Source of the DNA: Candidatus Eremiobacterota bacterium
GTDB taxonomy: Bacteria > Vulcanimicrobiota > CADAWZ01 > Ess09-12
DNA: 42,534 nucleotides
Reading direction: 5' to 3'
NCBI GenBank assembly: GCA_031082125.1
Contig: JAVHLM010000009.1
Span: 83,111-125,644 of the forward strand
Positions 6,757-16,050 of this stretch are shown in pieces; position 1 is the stretch's first letter, and each line of letters starts with the position of its first letter. Below the pieces are notes generated by a model. The model was not told the DNA's origin. It worked only from the letters and a program-made list of their open reading frames with translations, and did no database searches. The position numbers and the translations under genes are program-made.

Positions 6757-9700
6757 ATGATGGATTATCTCTTCTCTGAAGAGCTCCACGAGCTCGATGA
6801 CGATGTCTCGAAAGTCATCGCCCTTGAGGATGAGCGGCAGTTCAGGAAAATAATCCTCATTGCCTCCGAGAGCATGTGCCCCCTCCCTGTAAGGATGGCT
6901 CTGGCCACAAGCTTTGTGAACATCTATGCCGAGGGCTATCCCTCCAACAGGCTCATAAGAGAGACCACAGACAGGCTGCCAGACATGGCTCTTCAGCTCT
7001 CCTACCTGAGAAGATACTCCGACAGGCGTTATTACAAGGGCGTGGAGTACGTTGACTTCATCGAGGCTCTGGCGCAGAGGAGAGCGGCCCGCGTTTTCGC
7101 TACCGAAAAGACCAGGGCCGAGGATATCTTCGTCAACGTGCAGCCCCTTTCCGGCGCCGCTGCCAATAATGCAGTCTATGAAGCCTTTCTGAAGCCGGGC
7201 GACACTGTCATGGGCATGGACCTCACCCATGGCGGCCACCTCACCCACGGCAGCCATGCAAACCGCTCAGGCAAAAATTATACCATCATCCCCTACCATG
7301 CGAACTATGAAACGGGGGAGATCGATTATGGAGAGCTTTCATCGCAGGCCCTGAAGCACTGCCCCAAAATGATCATAGCAGGCTACAGCGCTTATCCCAG
7401 GGTTATTGACTGGGCAAGATTGAAGGAGATCGCGGGTTCTGTGGGAGCCATTCTTCTTGCCGATATTGCCCACCCTGCAGGGCTCGTCGTGGCAGGCTCC
7501 TTCCCCAGCCCTGTGGATTACGCCGATGTCATATCCTTCACCACCCACAAGACACTGTGCGGCCCCCGCGGCGCAGCCATTATCACCACCTGCGAGGAGT
7601 ACGCCCAGAAAGTTGACAACGCCGTATTCCCCGGAGAACAGGGAGGCCCTCACGTCAACAGCATTGCGGCAAAAGCGGTCCTTTTCAAGATCGCTGCCAC
7701 GGAAAAATTCAGGAGCCTCCAGAGGCAGGTCCTGGAGAACTCAAGGAAAATGGCCGGGACCTTCAAGGCCCTCGGGGCAAAGCTGGCTTATGGCGGCACA
7801 GACTCCCACATGTGCCTGCTGGACTTGAGAGACATAAAAGGCCCTTATGGCTTCAACCTGAGAGGCGAAGTCGCCTCCCGGATCCTTGACATGTGCGGCA
7901 TCACGTGCAACAAGAACACCATCCCCGGGGACACAAACGCAGTTCACCCGGGAGCGCTCCGCTTCGGCACCACGTGGATCACCCAGAGAGGATTCAAGGA
8001 AAATGACGTGGAGAGGCTCGCCACCCTTATCTATGAGGCGATCTCGGCGATGAAGCCCTTCAGGTACATTGAGACCCAGGGCGATGTGGCCAGGGCCAAG
8101 GTGCCCCTCAAGGTCATGGAAGAGACTGCCAGGGGGGTCCAGGACCTCATCAGGAGCGTCAACGGTGACTCTTCGCTCCCCCGCCGCCATTATCCCTATT
8201 ACTCTCCCCTTGATGGGAGGGCCTGGGAATGGGAAACGCCTCTTCTTGGCCTCCACAGGGCAGAGAAGGCCAGAATCGAGTCTTTCAACGGCTGCGCGCT
8301 GCCCCTCTATTACAAGGATCCCGGCGAGGCAGCAGGCTGGAACGACAGGACTTCCCTCATAGACGGCAGTGACTCTCTCCTCATTGAAATCCAGGGCGAG
8401 AGAAGCACTTTTTTCCTGGAAGAGCTCACTACAGGCACCATTGTCACCCTGGCGCCCTTCCAGTCCATCCAGACCCTGCTCCTGGAAAGTGAAGGCGCCG
8501 TCACAGACGATGTGACTGTCACAAGGCTTCCGGGAGAGGGTGAGGAGACACGGTACATTGTCAAAACCAACGCAGTGAACAGCAAAAAGGTCCTCACGCT
8601 CCTGCGGGCTCTCTCCGACGGCTATATCATCTATGACAGCAAGGAACTGTACGGCAAGATCCAGGGCCCCGTTGTCGTTGAGAGCCTCAGGGACTGCAAT
8701 GAAAGCTCAAAGCACCTCATGGTGCTGAGCCTGCTGGGCAGCGACGCACTGAAAGCGCTTGAGAGCTGCGGGCTTGCAGCGGTTTTCCCCGAGGGCAGGC
8801 ACTGCGTAGAGGTGCAGGCTGGATCATTCAAGGTGCTGGTAAATAAGATCCAGGCAGGCGGCACCCTTGCCGGATGCGACCTGCTGGTCCATCCCCGCCA
8901 TGCGGAGAGCCTCTGGAAGCTCATCATTGAAAAAGGAGGGAAGATTGGGCCCGCCGGCCTTGTCGTGAGGGAAAAGGCCAGGGCGGAGCATGGCCTTCCT
9001 GATTACCGCGCCGCCGTAAAGGCCCAGGATCTTTATCAGTCGGTGCTGAAAGAGAGCTTCACCATCACCAAGCCTTATTTCGTGGGCCAGAAGCACCTTG
9101 CAGCAGGCCTGGACCTCGCCTCCTCAAAAACACACTTTGAGTTCAGCGGCGGGGAGAGCGGCAGTCCCCTCCAGCGTACGAGCCTTTACGATGAGCATAA
9201 GAAGCTCACTAAAAAGATCGTCCCCTTTGCCGGCTACGAGATGCCCGTGTGGTACACCAGCATCAACGAGGAGCACAGGGCGGTGAGGGAAACGGCGGGC
9301 CTTTTTGATGTGGCCCACATGGGAGTCCTGGAGATAAGCGGCCCCAATGCCACGAGGTTCCTGGATCTCGTCACCACCAATTACGTCCCCAAGCTCCTCC
9401 CCGGCCAGTCCCATTACTCCTATGTCCTTGACTCCAGGGGAGACATCCTTGACGACGTCATGCTCTACCGGCGTGGACAGGACCTCTATATGCTCATTGT
9501 AAACGCCGTGAACGCGGCGAAGATTGATGCCTGGCTCACAGGCATCATAGAGGGGAAGTATATCCTTGACGACGAAATCCCCGTCAAGTCCCTCAACTTC
9601 GGGGTATCGCTCAGGAACCTCAAGGACCCCGGGCACGGCGATGCATGCCGCGTGGACATGGCTCTCCAGGGCCCCAATTCCCTCCTCACCATCCTCCAGC

Positions 9701-10428
9701 TTGTGAACGATGAGAGGGACAGGAAAAGGCTGAAAAGGCTCAAGAGAAACGAGTTCATAGAGACAGCCATCGATGGCATGCCAGTCATGATATCCAGAAC
9801 GGGCTACACCGGCGAGGAGCTGGGCTTTGAGTTCTACCTCCATCCAGATAACGCGCCGCGGCTCTGGAATATGATCCTCAAGGAGGGGAGGGACTACGGG
9901 GTAATGCCTGCAGGGCTCGGCGCCCGTGATTCCACCAGGACCGAGGCGGGACTTCCCCTTTACGGCCATGAGCTTGCCGGCTCCAACAACATCACTCCTC
10001 ACGAGGCCGGCTACGGCTCCTTCGTGAAGTTCCACAAGCCCTTCTTCGTGGGAAGGGCGGCGATAATTGAAAAAGAGGCAAAGAGAGAGAGGGAGATCAT
10101 CAGGTTCCGGATGCAGGGGAAGGGCCTGAAGATTGTGAAGCCTGGCGACCTCGTCGTCACGAAGAGAGGTGATGCCATCGGTGCCGTAACAAGCTGCGTC
10201 ATTATCGAGGGCGTCCAGATTGGCCTGGCATCGGTGAAGAAGCGCTATGCCCAGCCGAACACCAGGGTGGCCGTCTTTATCCTTCCCCGTGACAAGGCAG
10301 AGGAAAAGCAGAAGCATGAGATCCAGCCCGGCGACAAAGTGCTCCTCCATGAAGAAGCCCTTATCCTCACAAGATTCCCGGCCCAGGGGGAGCTCGATAG
10401 AGATGAGGCCCTCTCGGACAGGGAATAA
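6757..10428 (+). CDS. glyA-gcvT: Serine hydroxymethyltransferase fused to two GcvT modules
   Basis: The product has about 1223 residues. Residues 1-470 are a pyridoxal-phosphate serine hydroxymethyltransferase: LIASES near the N terminus, ADIAHPAGLV, and the cofactor lysine in TTHKTLCGPRG (Lys265). Residues about 480-785 resemble a degenerate GcvT copy (LLIEIQGERSTFFLEELTTG, then GLPDYRAAVKA and ITKPYFVGQKHL) that lacks the canonical N-terminal block. Residues about 807-1215 are a complete-looking aminomethyltransferase: LYDEHKKL, VPFAGYEMPVWY, GLFDVAHMG, GDILDDVMLY with the expected catalytic Asp, and AGLGARDSTRTEAGLPLYGH. Both enzymes use tetrahydrofolate, so the fusion could pass methylene-THF between glycine cleavage and serine synthesis. 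No gcvH or gcvP is in the window. GAGGG lies before the ATG pair at 6757/6760; an in-frame ATG at 6715 has a weaker site. Confidence 0.9.
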   Translation: MMDYLFSEELHELDDDVSKVIALEDERQFRKIILIASESMCPLPVRMALATSFVNIYAEGYPSNRLIRETTDRLPDMALQLSYLRRYSDRRYYKGVEYVDFIEALAQRRAARVFATEKTRAEDIFVNVQPLSGAAANNAVYEAFLKPGDTVMGMDLTHGGHLTHGSHANRSGKNYTIIPYHANYETGEIDYGELSSQALKHCPKMIIAGYSAYPRVIDWARLKEIAGSVGAILLADIAHPAGLVVAGSFPSPVDYADVISFTTHKTLCGPRGAAIITTCEEYAQKVDNAVFPGEQGGPHVNSIAAKAVLFKIAATEKFRSLQRQVLENSRKMAGTFKALGAKLAYGGTDSHMCLLDLRDIKGPYGFNLRGEVASRILDMCGITCNKNTIPGDTNAVHPGALRFGTTWITQRGFKENDVERLATLIYEAISAMKPFRYIETQGDVARAKVPLKVMEETARGVQDLIRSVNGDSSLPRRHYPYYSPLDGRAWEWETPLLGLHRAEKARIESFNGCALPLYYKDPGEAAGWNDRTSLIDGSDSLLIEIQGERSTFFLEELTTGTIVTLAPFQSIQTLLLESEGAVTDDVTVTRLPGEGEETRYIVKTNAVNSKKVLTLLRALSDGYIIYDSKELYGKIQGPVVVESLRDCNESSKHLMVLSLLGSDALKALESCGLAAVFPEGRHCVEVQAGSFKVLVNKIQAGGTLAGCDLLVHPRHAESLWKLIIEKGGKIGPAGLVVREKARAEHGLPDYRAAVKAQDLYQSVLKESFTITKPYFVGQKHLAAGLDLASSKTHFEFSGGESGSPLQRTSLYDEHKKLTKKIVPFAGYEMPVWYTSINEEHRAVRETAGLFDVAHMGVLEISGPNATRFLDLVTTNYVPKLLPGQSHYSYVLDSRGDILDDVMLYRRGQDLYMLIVNAVNAAKIDAWLTGIIEGKYILDDEIPVKSLNFGVSLRNLKDPGHGDACRVDMALQGPNSLLTILQLVNDERDRKRLKRLKRNEFIETAIDGMPVMISRTGYTGEELGFEFYLHPDNAPRLWNMILKEGRDYGVMPAGLGARDSTRTEAGLPLYGHELAGSNNITPHEAGYGSFVKFHKPFFVGRAAIIEKEAKREREIIRFRMQGKGLKIVKPGDLVVTKRGDAIGAVTSCVIIEGVQIGLASVKKRYAQPNTRVAVFILPRDKAEEKQKHEIQPGDKVLLHEEALILTRFPAQGELDRDEALSDRE

Positions 10429-10457
10429 AGGCAGAGCCTCAGGGCATGCGCCTTTTT
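10427..10457 (+). terminator. Possible weak terminator after the glyA-gcvT fusion
   Basis: AAAGGC (10427-10432) can pair with GCCTTT (10450-10455) and runs into TTTTT. The inner part pairs poorly, so this is a weak candidate. It sits between convergent genes. Confidence 0.35.
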
Positions 10458-10488
10458 CACTGCATTTCGCCTTGCCGTGAAGCCTTGC

Positions 10489-13020
10489 TTACTCCCAGGC
10501 GTAAAGGTTCATCGAGTGGGAGTTCACCAGGCTGGGGTTATAGGGAAGGATCCTCACCTTGAAGCCGAACTTTCCCGTCCTGGAACAGGGGATCTCGCCG
10601 ACAAAGAGGTGCTTCCCATTGCCGAGATCCTTTGCGTGGTTTGTCCTCACTATCTCTCTCTCCTTCATCTCTCCCGATGAATCCAGCTCACCGCAGTAGA
10701 GGTCAACCGTCACGTGCTTTTGAGAGATTCTTCCGAGGAACACGGTGATCTTCACCTTGAGGGCCGAGTGGGCCGGCACATCCTGGAGCTTCCCTGATTC
10801 CACCTCCAGAATCCTGAGATCATCCCAGGCCTGCTCCATCATCTCCTCCCATTCCACAAGCTCCCTGACAAGCTTTCCATCGTCCTTGACGAGCTTTTTA
10901 TAGTCTTTCCCGGCCTTCTCATAGAACCTGGAAGTGTATTCTATGAGCATCCTGTGGGTGTTGAAGAAGGGACAGAGAATTTTCATCGCCTTTTTCATCA
11001 TGGCAATCCACCGCGCAGGCATGTTGTCAGAGGCCCTGTCATAGAATATGGGGACTATCTGCTTCTCAAGGGTGTTGTAGATTGCATTGCCCTCCACCAT
11101 GTCCTGGTACGCCTCGTCCTCGTAATCCTCTCCCTCTCCGATGGCCCAGCCGACACCAGGCTGGTAGCCTTCAACCCACCAGCCGTCGATGGTGCTGAAG
11201 TTAAGGCCGCCGTTCGCAATGACTTTCATGCCGCTTGTGCCCGAGGCTTCCTGGGGCCTGCGGGGATTGTTGAGCCACAGGTCTACGCCCTGCACCAGGT
11301 ACCGGGCCATATTGATGTCATAGTCCTCAAGGAACACCACGTTACCCCTGAAGCGCTCATCGCGGATGGTCTGCACGATGTGCTGGATGACCTGCTTTCC
11401 CTGCTGGTCGTGGGGATGGGCTTTCCCTGCAAAGATCAGCTGCACGGGCCGCTTCGGGTTGCCAAGAATGCGGGCCAATCTCTCAAGGTCGCGGAAAATG
11501 AGGTTTCCCCTCTTGTACGTTGCGAAGCGCCTCGCAAAACCGATAGTAAGCGCATTAGGGTTAAGGACCGTTGCCGCCTTGTCAAGATCGGACTGCCACG
11601 CGCCGCGCCTTGTGAGCTGTTCATGGAGGCGCTTTCTGGCGAAAGCCACCAGGCGCTCCCTTCTTCTCTCATGGGTGCGCCAGAGCTCCCCGTCGGGGAT
11701 ATTCTCCACCCTTTCCCATACCTTTTCGTTATCGGGATCCTCTATCCACCGGGGGCCGAGATAACGATCAAAGAGAGATGCCATCTCGGCGGAGATCCAG
11801 GAGGGGATATGGATTCCATTGGTCACCGAGGTAATAGGGACATCGACGGGCTCAATGCCTTTCCACACGCCCGCCCAGAGCTTTCTTGAGACTACGCCGT
11901 TGAGGGCGCTTACGCCGTTGATATAGGCTGCCATCCTGATTGCCAGTACCGCCATGCAGAAATTGCTGTTCTGCATGCCAAGGCTCATCAGGTAGTCAAG
12001 CGATATGCCGATTTTCTTCACATAGTCGCCGAAATAGGCGGCCACGAGCTTTGTGTCAAAGCGGTCAATCCCCGCTGCAACAGTGGTATGGGTAGTAAAG
12101 ACACTGCTTGACCAGACGATCTGCTGGGCCTGGTCAAAGGAGAGGCCCCTGTCCTCCATGAGCATCCTGATCCTCTCAAGGCAGGCAAAGGCGGAATGGC
12201 CCTCGTTCATATGGAAGACCTCGGGGATTATATCGAGGGTTTTAAGGACCCTCACTCCCCCGATGCCGAGGACTATCTCCTGCCTGATCCTCATCTCGCT
12301 GTCGCCGGCATAAAGCTGGGAAGTAATCAGACGCGCATCATGGGAGTTGTTCAGCATGTTGGTATCAAGCAGATAGAGCGTGATACGGCCGACCTGCATT
12401 TTCCATACCCTTATCGTCACTCTCTCGCCCTTCAAGTCCACCGTCACAGTGACGGGCTTCGATTTCTCATCGCGGATCAGCCTCAGGGGCATATTGTTGA
12501 AATCATTCTCGGGATAATTCTCCCGCTGCCATCCCTGGCTGTCAAGATACTGGTGGAAATAGCCCTTCTGATAGGCAAGGCCTACTGCCACGATGGGGAT
12601 ATTGAGATCGCTCGCACTCTTGAGGTGATCCCCCGAGAGCACGCCCATGCCGCCTGAGTAAATGGACGCGCAGTCAGCAACGCCGTATTCCATGGAGAAG
12701 TAGGCAATTTTATAATCTTTCGGTGCCTCGGCGTTGCTTTTGTAATATTCCTTCTTGTTCATATAGCGGAAATAATCTATATAGACAGTGTCCATCTGGG
12801 TGATGAAGCCCTCGTCATGGGTGAGCTCGTTAAGGCGCTCCTGCGATACTCTCCCCAGGAGCAGCACAGGGTTGTGGCGCGATTCATCCCACAGATTCCT
12901 GTCAACTCTCTGGAAGAGCTTCACCGACTCGGGGTGCCAGGTAAAGCTGAGGTTATAAGCCATTTCTCCAAGCTGCTTCAATTCTTCAGGTAATGAAGGT
13001 ACCACGTTAAAAATCTGCAT
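10489..13020 (-). CDS. glgP: Glycogen/alpha-glucan phosphorylase
   Basis: The product has 843 residues and releases glucose 1-phosphate from alpha-1,4-glucan. It matches the long bacterial/archaeal alpha-glucan phosphorylase subtype of family GT35: an N-terminal block with LGEMAYNLSFTWHPES, the active-site stretch AYFSMEYGVADCASIYSGGM (only part of a longer match), HMNEGHSAF, and the pyridoxal-phosphate site EASGTSGMKVIANGGLN with Lys599. The C terminus carries an extra beta-rich domain (VKITVFLGRISQKHVTVDLY) seen in that subtype. The start at 13020 is chosen because MQIFNVVP begins the conserved protein and GAGGAAG lies about eight bases upstream; the frame stays open upstream to 13161 but that part looks unlike the family. 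The branching enzyme and Pgi genes are 9 and 15 kb away, so there is no glg operon here. Confidence 0.95.
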   Translation of the reverse strand: MQIFNVVPSLPEELKQLGEMAYNLSFTWHPESVKLFQRVDRNLWDESRHNPVLLLGRVSQERLNELTHDEGFITQMDTVYIDYFRYMNKKEYYKSNAEAPKDYKIAYFSMEYGVADCASIYSGGMGVLSGDHLKSASDLNIPIVAVGLAYQKGYFHQYLDSQGWQRENYPENDFNNMPLRLIRDEKSKPVTVTVDLKGERVTIRVWKMQVGRITLYLLDTNMLNNSHDARLITSQLYAGDSEMRIRQEIVLGIGGVRVLKTLDIIPEVFHMNEGHSAFACLERIRMLMEDRGLSFDQAQQIVWSSSVFTTHTTVAAGIDRFDTKLVAAYFGDYVKKIGISLDYLMSLGMQNSNFCMAVLAIRMAAYINGVSALNGVVSRKLWAGVWKGIEPVDVPITSVTNGIHIPSWISAEMASLFDRYLGPRWIEDPDNEKVWERVENIPDGELWRTHERRRERLVAFARKRLHEQLTRRGAWQSDLDKAATVLNPNALTIGFARRFATYKRGNLIFRDLERLARILGNPKRPVQLIFAGKAHPHDQQGKQVIQHIVQTIRDERFRGNVVFLEDYDINMARYLVQGVDLWLNNPRRPQEASGTSGMKVIANGGLNFSTIDGWWVEGYQPGVGWAIGEGEDYEDEAYQDMVEGNAIYNTLEKQIVPIFYDRASDNMPARWIAMMKKAMKILCPFFNTHRMLIEYTSRFYEKAGKDYKKLVKDDGKLVRELVEWEEMMEQAWDDLRILEVESGKLQDVPAHSALKVKITVFLGRISQKHVTVDLYCGELDSSGEMKEREIVRTNHAKDLGNGKHLFVGEIPCSRTGKFGFKVRILPYNPSLVNSHSMNLYAWE

Positions 13021-13111
13021 AAAATTTCTTCCTCGCTCTGTACTGTAATAGGGTGACGAAATAAGTATTTCCATTTCAACGAATCTTGGATTCTTCCTCC
13101 TGCCTTCCCTT

Positions 13112-13141
13112 TTGAAGGTATCACCTCCCTTCACGTAAAAT
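13112..13141 (+). promoter_or_regulatory. Candidate sigma-70 promoter for the paralog pair
   Basis: TTGAAG (13112-13117) and TAAAAT (13136-13141) are separated by 18 bases on the plus strand, about 48 bases before the first paralog ATG. The -35 box is imperfect. Prediction by eye only. Confidence 0.4.
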
Positions 13142-13188
13142 AAGATAGGGAGGAATGACACAGAGAAAAGTGCGAGGGAAGGGCACCG

Positions 13189-13737
13189 ATGAGACAGACC
13201 TCTTTTAAGAGCATAATTTTCGGCCTTGTGATCCTCATAGGAGTTCTTCAGGTATATTTTATCTTCATGTCAAAATATACCAGGCAGGCTCCCACCATGG
13301 GAGTCCGGCAGCGCAACAGGGGAGATGCCTTTAATTACAATGAATCGAGATGGCAGCCTTCAGAACAGATTCACGGCAGCAGTGAGCCCCTTGCTCTGCG
13401 GACAATGGTTGCAGGAGTAATTCTCCTTGAGGACGATCCCTACCATTCCCTCACGCCGGAGCAGGCACGGAAGCTTTATCCCCTTCTTGCCTCCATCAAG
13501 GACGACACTCTGGAGCTTGACAGGTCCCTGAGAAAAGTGAAGATGACTTTCACCGAGGAGCAGAAAAACTACCTGAAGATGACACGGGCCAGCCAGTCAC
13601 AGGCACTTACGGGGATGTACCTTGTGAAGGATACGGAGGAGTCCCTTCATAATGCGATAATGATGCTGAAAGGGAATCTCCCGCAAGGTCCATCCGGGCC
13701 TGAGCCAGAACCCGAGCCCATTGAAGAGCAGCAATGA
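13189..13737 (+). CDS. Membrane-anchored protein of unknown function (paralog 1)
   Basis: The product has 182 residues with one N-terminal hydrophobic segment (IIFGLVILIGVLQVYFIFM) after a short basic start, so it is probably anchored in the inner membrane with the rest outside. The body is helical and contains DDPYHSLTPEQARKLYPLL and MTFTEEQKNYLKM. The C terminus is Pro/Glu-rich (PEPEPEPIEEQQ). The LT-x-EQ pieces recall LTxxQ motifs of periplasmic CpxP/Spy-like proteins, but the resemblance is too short to assign. GAGGGAAGGG lies before the ATG. The next gene starts seven bases after its stop and encodes a visibly related protein. Confidence 0.75.
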   Translation: MRQTSFKSIIFGLVILIGVLQVYFIFMSKYTRQAPTMGVRQRNRGDAFNYNESRWQPSEQIHGSSEPLALRTMVAGVILLEDDPYHSLTPEQARKLYPLLASIKDDTLELDRSLRKVKMTFTEEQKNYLKMTRASQSQALTGMYLVKDTEESLHNAIMMLKGNLPQGPSGPEPEPEPIEEQQ

Positions 13738-13744
13738 GGTAAAG

Positions 13745-14296
13745 ATGAAAAAGCGCATGATCTTTAAAATCGCCGCTCCCCTTATACTCACGGTATTGGT
13801 CCTGGGGCTGCTGATAGGCAGAAGCCTTGGCCAGCAGCCCATGGGCGGTTCCGAGGGTCCCGGAATGCAGGGCGGGGGCATGATGGAGCCAGGCGGCCAG
13901 GGAGGCGGTGCGATAGGGCCCGACGACCAGGGAGTTCCCTTCCCCGCCGCTGATGAGTCATCTGTCACCGCGATAATGGACAGGGAGATCAAGATACTGA
14001 TCGGCGACATATTCACCCTTCAGAACAATCCCCGATTCCGCTTCACGGACCAGCAGAATGAGGCCGTCACAAGTGAGCTGGAAAGAATTACCCTTCTTCA
14101 CGGGAAAATCAGGCAGAAGAGCGGCGAGCTCGAAGGGATATTCGACACTTCCCAGAGTAATTACCTCAGGGGAATCTCTTCCTCTGACCTTGACAAGGTG
14201 GCCCGGTCTCTTGCAGCAACAGACGGATCAAGGGAAAAGGCTCTTTTTAATAAAGCCCTGGAAATTCTCAGGAAGAAAATTGAGGAGAAGCAATAG
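13745..14296 (+). CDS. Membrane-anchored or secreted protein of unknown function (paralog 2)
   Basis: The product has 183 residues: a signal or anchor (IFKIAAPLILTVLVLGLLIG), a Gly/Met/Pro-rich linker (residues about 33-60), then a helical domain. It shares the layout of the preceding protein: LQNNPRFRFTDQQNEAVTSE corresponds to LEDDPYHSLTPEQARKLYPL, and FDTSQSNYLRG to FTEEQKNYLKM. The start at 13745 is chosen because GAGGT (13736-13740) overlaps the stop of paralog 1 and is four bases upstream; an in-frame TTG at 13721 lies within paralog 1. The two are almost certainly co-translated. Function unknown. Confidence 0.75.
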   Translation: MKKRMIFKIAAPLILTVLVLGLLIGRSLGQQPMGGSEGPGMQGGGMMEPGGQGGGAIGPDDQGVPFPAADESSVTAIMDREIKILIGDIFTLQNNPRFRFTDQQNEAVTSELERITLLHGKIRQKSGELEGIFDTSQSNYLRGISSSDLDKVARSLAATDGSREKALFNKALEILRKKIEEKQ

Positions 14297-14300
14297 CCGG

Positions 14301-14783
14301 TCAGAGCGTGCCCTGCACGCCGTCCCTTTCCCTGTTGTCCCTGTTTATCTTCATCGCTTCGTTGATTTTGAGGTTCCCCTGATTTATCATCTCCATGCCG
14401 GCGGAAAAGTGCTCCGGGTTCATATCCTCCACATAGAGGTAAATCTCCTGGAGCCCCTGCTCATAGAGGGTCATCCCCTCGTAGCCGATCTCCACCTCAT
14501 CAGGGGAGATATCCCTATAGCCTGCGGAATCCACGATCTCCTGGATCTCTCCCGAGATTCGGGTGAGCTCTTCATAGGTGACTGTCACAAACTCCGAGAA
14601 CTCTTCCGGGGTTATCTCGGTCTTCTGTATCATTTCACAGTGGGTCTGTATTTTTTTCACACGGCCCGTCACTATGGTGGGCTCAAAAACCTGGAAAAGC
14701 TCAAGCCTAGGAAGAGGGGAGAAACACTGGTCGCAATAGTTTGAGCCTACAGCGTTTTCATAACCGCACTTGATACAGATCAA
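14301..14783 (-). CDS. Zinc-ribbon protein of unknown function
   Basis: The product has 160 residues. It begins with a zinc ribbon (CIKCGYENAVGSNYCDQC, C-x2-C-x10-C-x2-C) followed by an all-helical acidic domain, for example YEELTRISGEIQEIVDSAGY and SAGMEMINQGNLKINEAMKI. The same ribbon spacing opens the ankyrin protein at 25355. It has no membrane segment. It ends four bases from the convergent paralog gene. Upstream (14843-14848, minus strand) a TATAAT box is present without a clear -35. The NIF3-family gene lies on the same strand 105 bases upstream. Confidence 0.75.
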   Translation of the reverse strand: MICIKCGYENAVGSNYCDQCFSPLPRLELFQVFEPTIVTGRVKKIQTHCEMIQKTEITPEEFSEFVTVTYEELTRISGEIQEIVDSAGYRDISPDEVEIGYEGMTLYEQGLQEIYLYVEDMNPEHFSAGMEMINQGNLKINEAMKINRDNRERDGVQGTL

Positions 14784-14888
14784 TACCTATCACCCTTCTC
14801 TGGCCGCCCTCGTAATTCAGGAAGGCATGTACACCCTATATAATTATATGCCTTTCACAAACAACCTTTTTTGCCCGGAAAATTTTCC

Positions 14889-16007
14889 TCACGCCCCCCT
14901 TTTGAAACGCTTGAAACCAGCCACATCAAGGCATTCAAGCGTGACAGAAAAACGCCGCTCAATCTCGTCAAGCATCAGGTTCACTCCCAGGGAATCGCTT
15001 GCGTGATGGCCTGCCACGATGACCGTCATATGGTGCCTGTAAGCCTCTTCCAGGTTGAGCTCGGGAATATGCATATTGATGAGAGTGCCCACGCCATACT
15101 TTCCCAGGAACTCGTACATCACCTCGGGACCTGCCGTACCGCCTGCCATATCCACAAAATACTTGGTAACAGGGGGGTCGCAGCCGAGCCTGCTGTGGAC
15201 CTGGGGCTTGATCTTCCTGTTGTTGCGATAATATTCAAACTCGGGGAGAATCAGAAAAAGATCGACAATATCCCTCGCGGTCCTTATCTGCTCCTTCCTG
15301 AACATCTCTACCAGGTACCATTCGGTAAGATTGTCACAGGGTGTATGGATGCAGATAAGAGGCACTCCCTCAAGCCTTGCGTGGGAAAGGGTGTGCTCCA
15401 GGTTTTCCGTCGTGAGCTTTCTCGTGATAATATCCTTTCTCGCCGCAATGATGCTGAGCCCCATCTCCAGGGGGATGCCAAACTCTTTCTCCCATATATA
15501 GGGCTGCTTGTCCAGTATGAGGGGAAGGCGCTGCGCTGCATAGGACTGGGGATGGTGAGCGATAAGCAGGGCGCCTTCCTGCTTTGCCAGCGCCACATCG
15601 GCCGGCGTGATGTCGATGCCCACGAGCACCTTTTTTACCTCCGCCGACGGTTCACCGAAGAGAATCCTCGTATCATAATAAGGATGCTTCAGATCATCAA
15701 GGGTAAAGGAGATTATATCCAGAAGCTCCCCGCACTTTCTGGCCTTCTCGAGCCTGGTGAGGCGGCTGTCATCCTTGATGGCGCAGTAATGCTTATAGGC
15801 TTCATCATAGATCCTCTCAAACTCCTGCTGCGCTCCCTCAAGATCATCAGCCTCGCAGCGGAAGGCAAAGCCGGCCTTTTCACAGAGCTCCCTGAGGCTC
15901 TTTGCATGAGAGAGAAGGGTCTCCCTTATCACCTGCGCGCCGCGGTAATCCTTTTCCATACCGAATTGATAAGCGGTCCTGTATATATCCCCGATTGTGA
16001 GTGTCAT
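14889..16007 (-). CDS. NIF3 (DUF34) family protein with N-terminal extension
   Basis: The product has 372 residues. From about residue 115 onward it follows the NIF3/YbgI dinuclear-metal fold: VLVGIDITPADVALAKQEGA, LLIAHHPQS (the conserved HH ligands), LICIHTPCDNL in the place of the usual HTxxD motif, and VIVAGHHASDSLGVN in the place of the C-terminal GHxxTE motif, with Asp instead of Glu. The first ~110 residues are a helical extension not typical of the family. Family members have been annotated as GTP cyclohydrolase 1 type 2 homologs, but their role is unsettled. GGAGGAG lies six bases before ATG 16007. It is 43 bases behind the HyuA-type gene and probably co-transcribed with it. Confidence 0.85.
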   Translation of the reverse strand: MTLTIGDIYRTAYQFGMEKDYRGAQVIRETLLSHAKSLRELCEKAGFAFRCEADDLEGAQQEFERIYDEAYKHYCAIKDDSRLTRLEKARKCGELLDIISFTLDDLKHPYYDTRILFGEPSAEVKKVLVGIDITPADVALAKQEGALLIAHHPQSYAAQRLPLILDKQPYIWEKEFGIPLEMGLSIIAARKDIITRKLTTENLEHTLSHARLEGVPLICIHTPCDNLTEWYLVEMFRKEQIRTARDIVDLFLILPEFEYYRNNRKIKPQVHSRLGCDPPVTKYFVDMAGGTAGPEVMYEFLGKYGVGTLINMHIPELNLEEAYRHHMTVIVAGHHASDSLGVNLMLDEIERRFSVTLECLDVAGFKRFKRGA

Positions 16008-16050
16008 GGTGCTCTCCTCCTTGGTATCTGTTGAAATAATATCCACTCCC

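Noticed and set aside
9124-10350. 408-codon minus-strand ORF opposite glyA-gcvT, and other long antisense frames (for example 10954-11889 and 27425-28756)
   Set aside because: They mirror well-supported genes in GC-rich DNA, with odd composition and no family signature.
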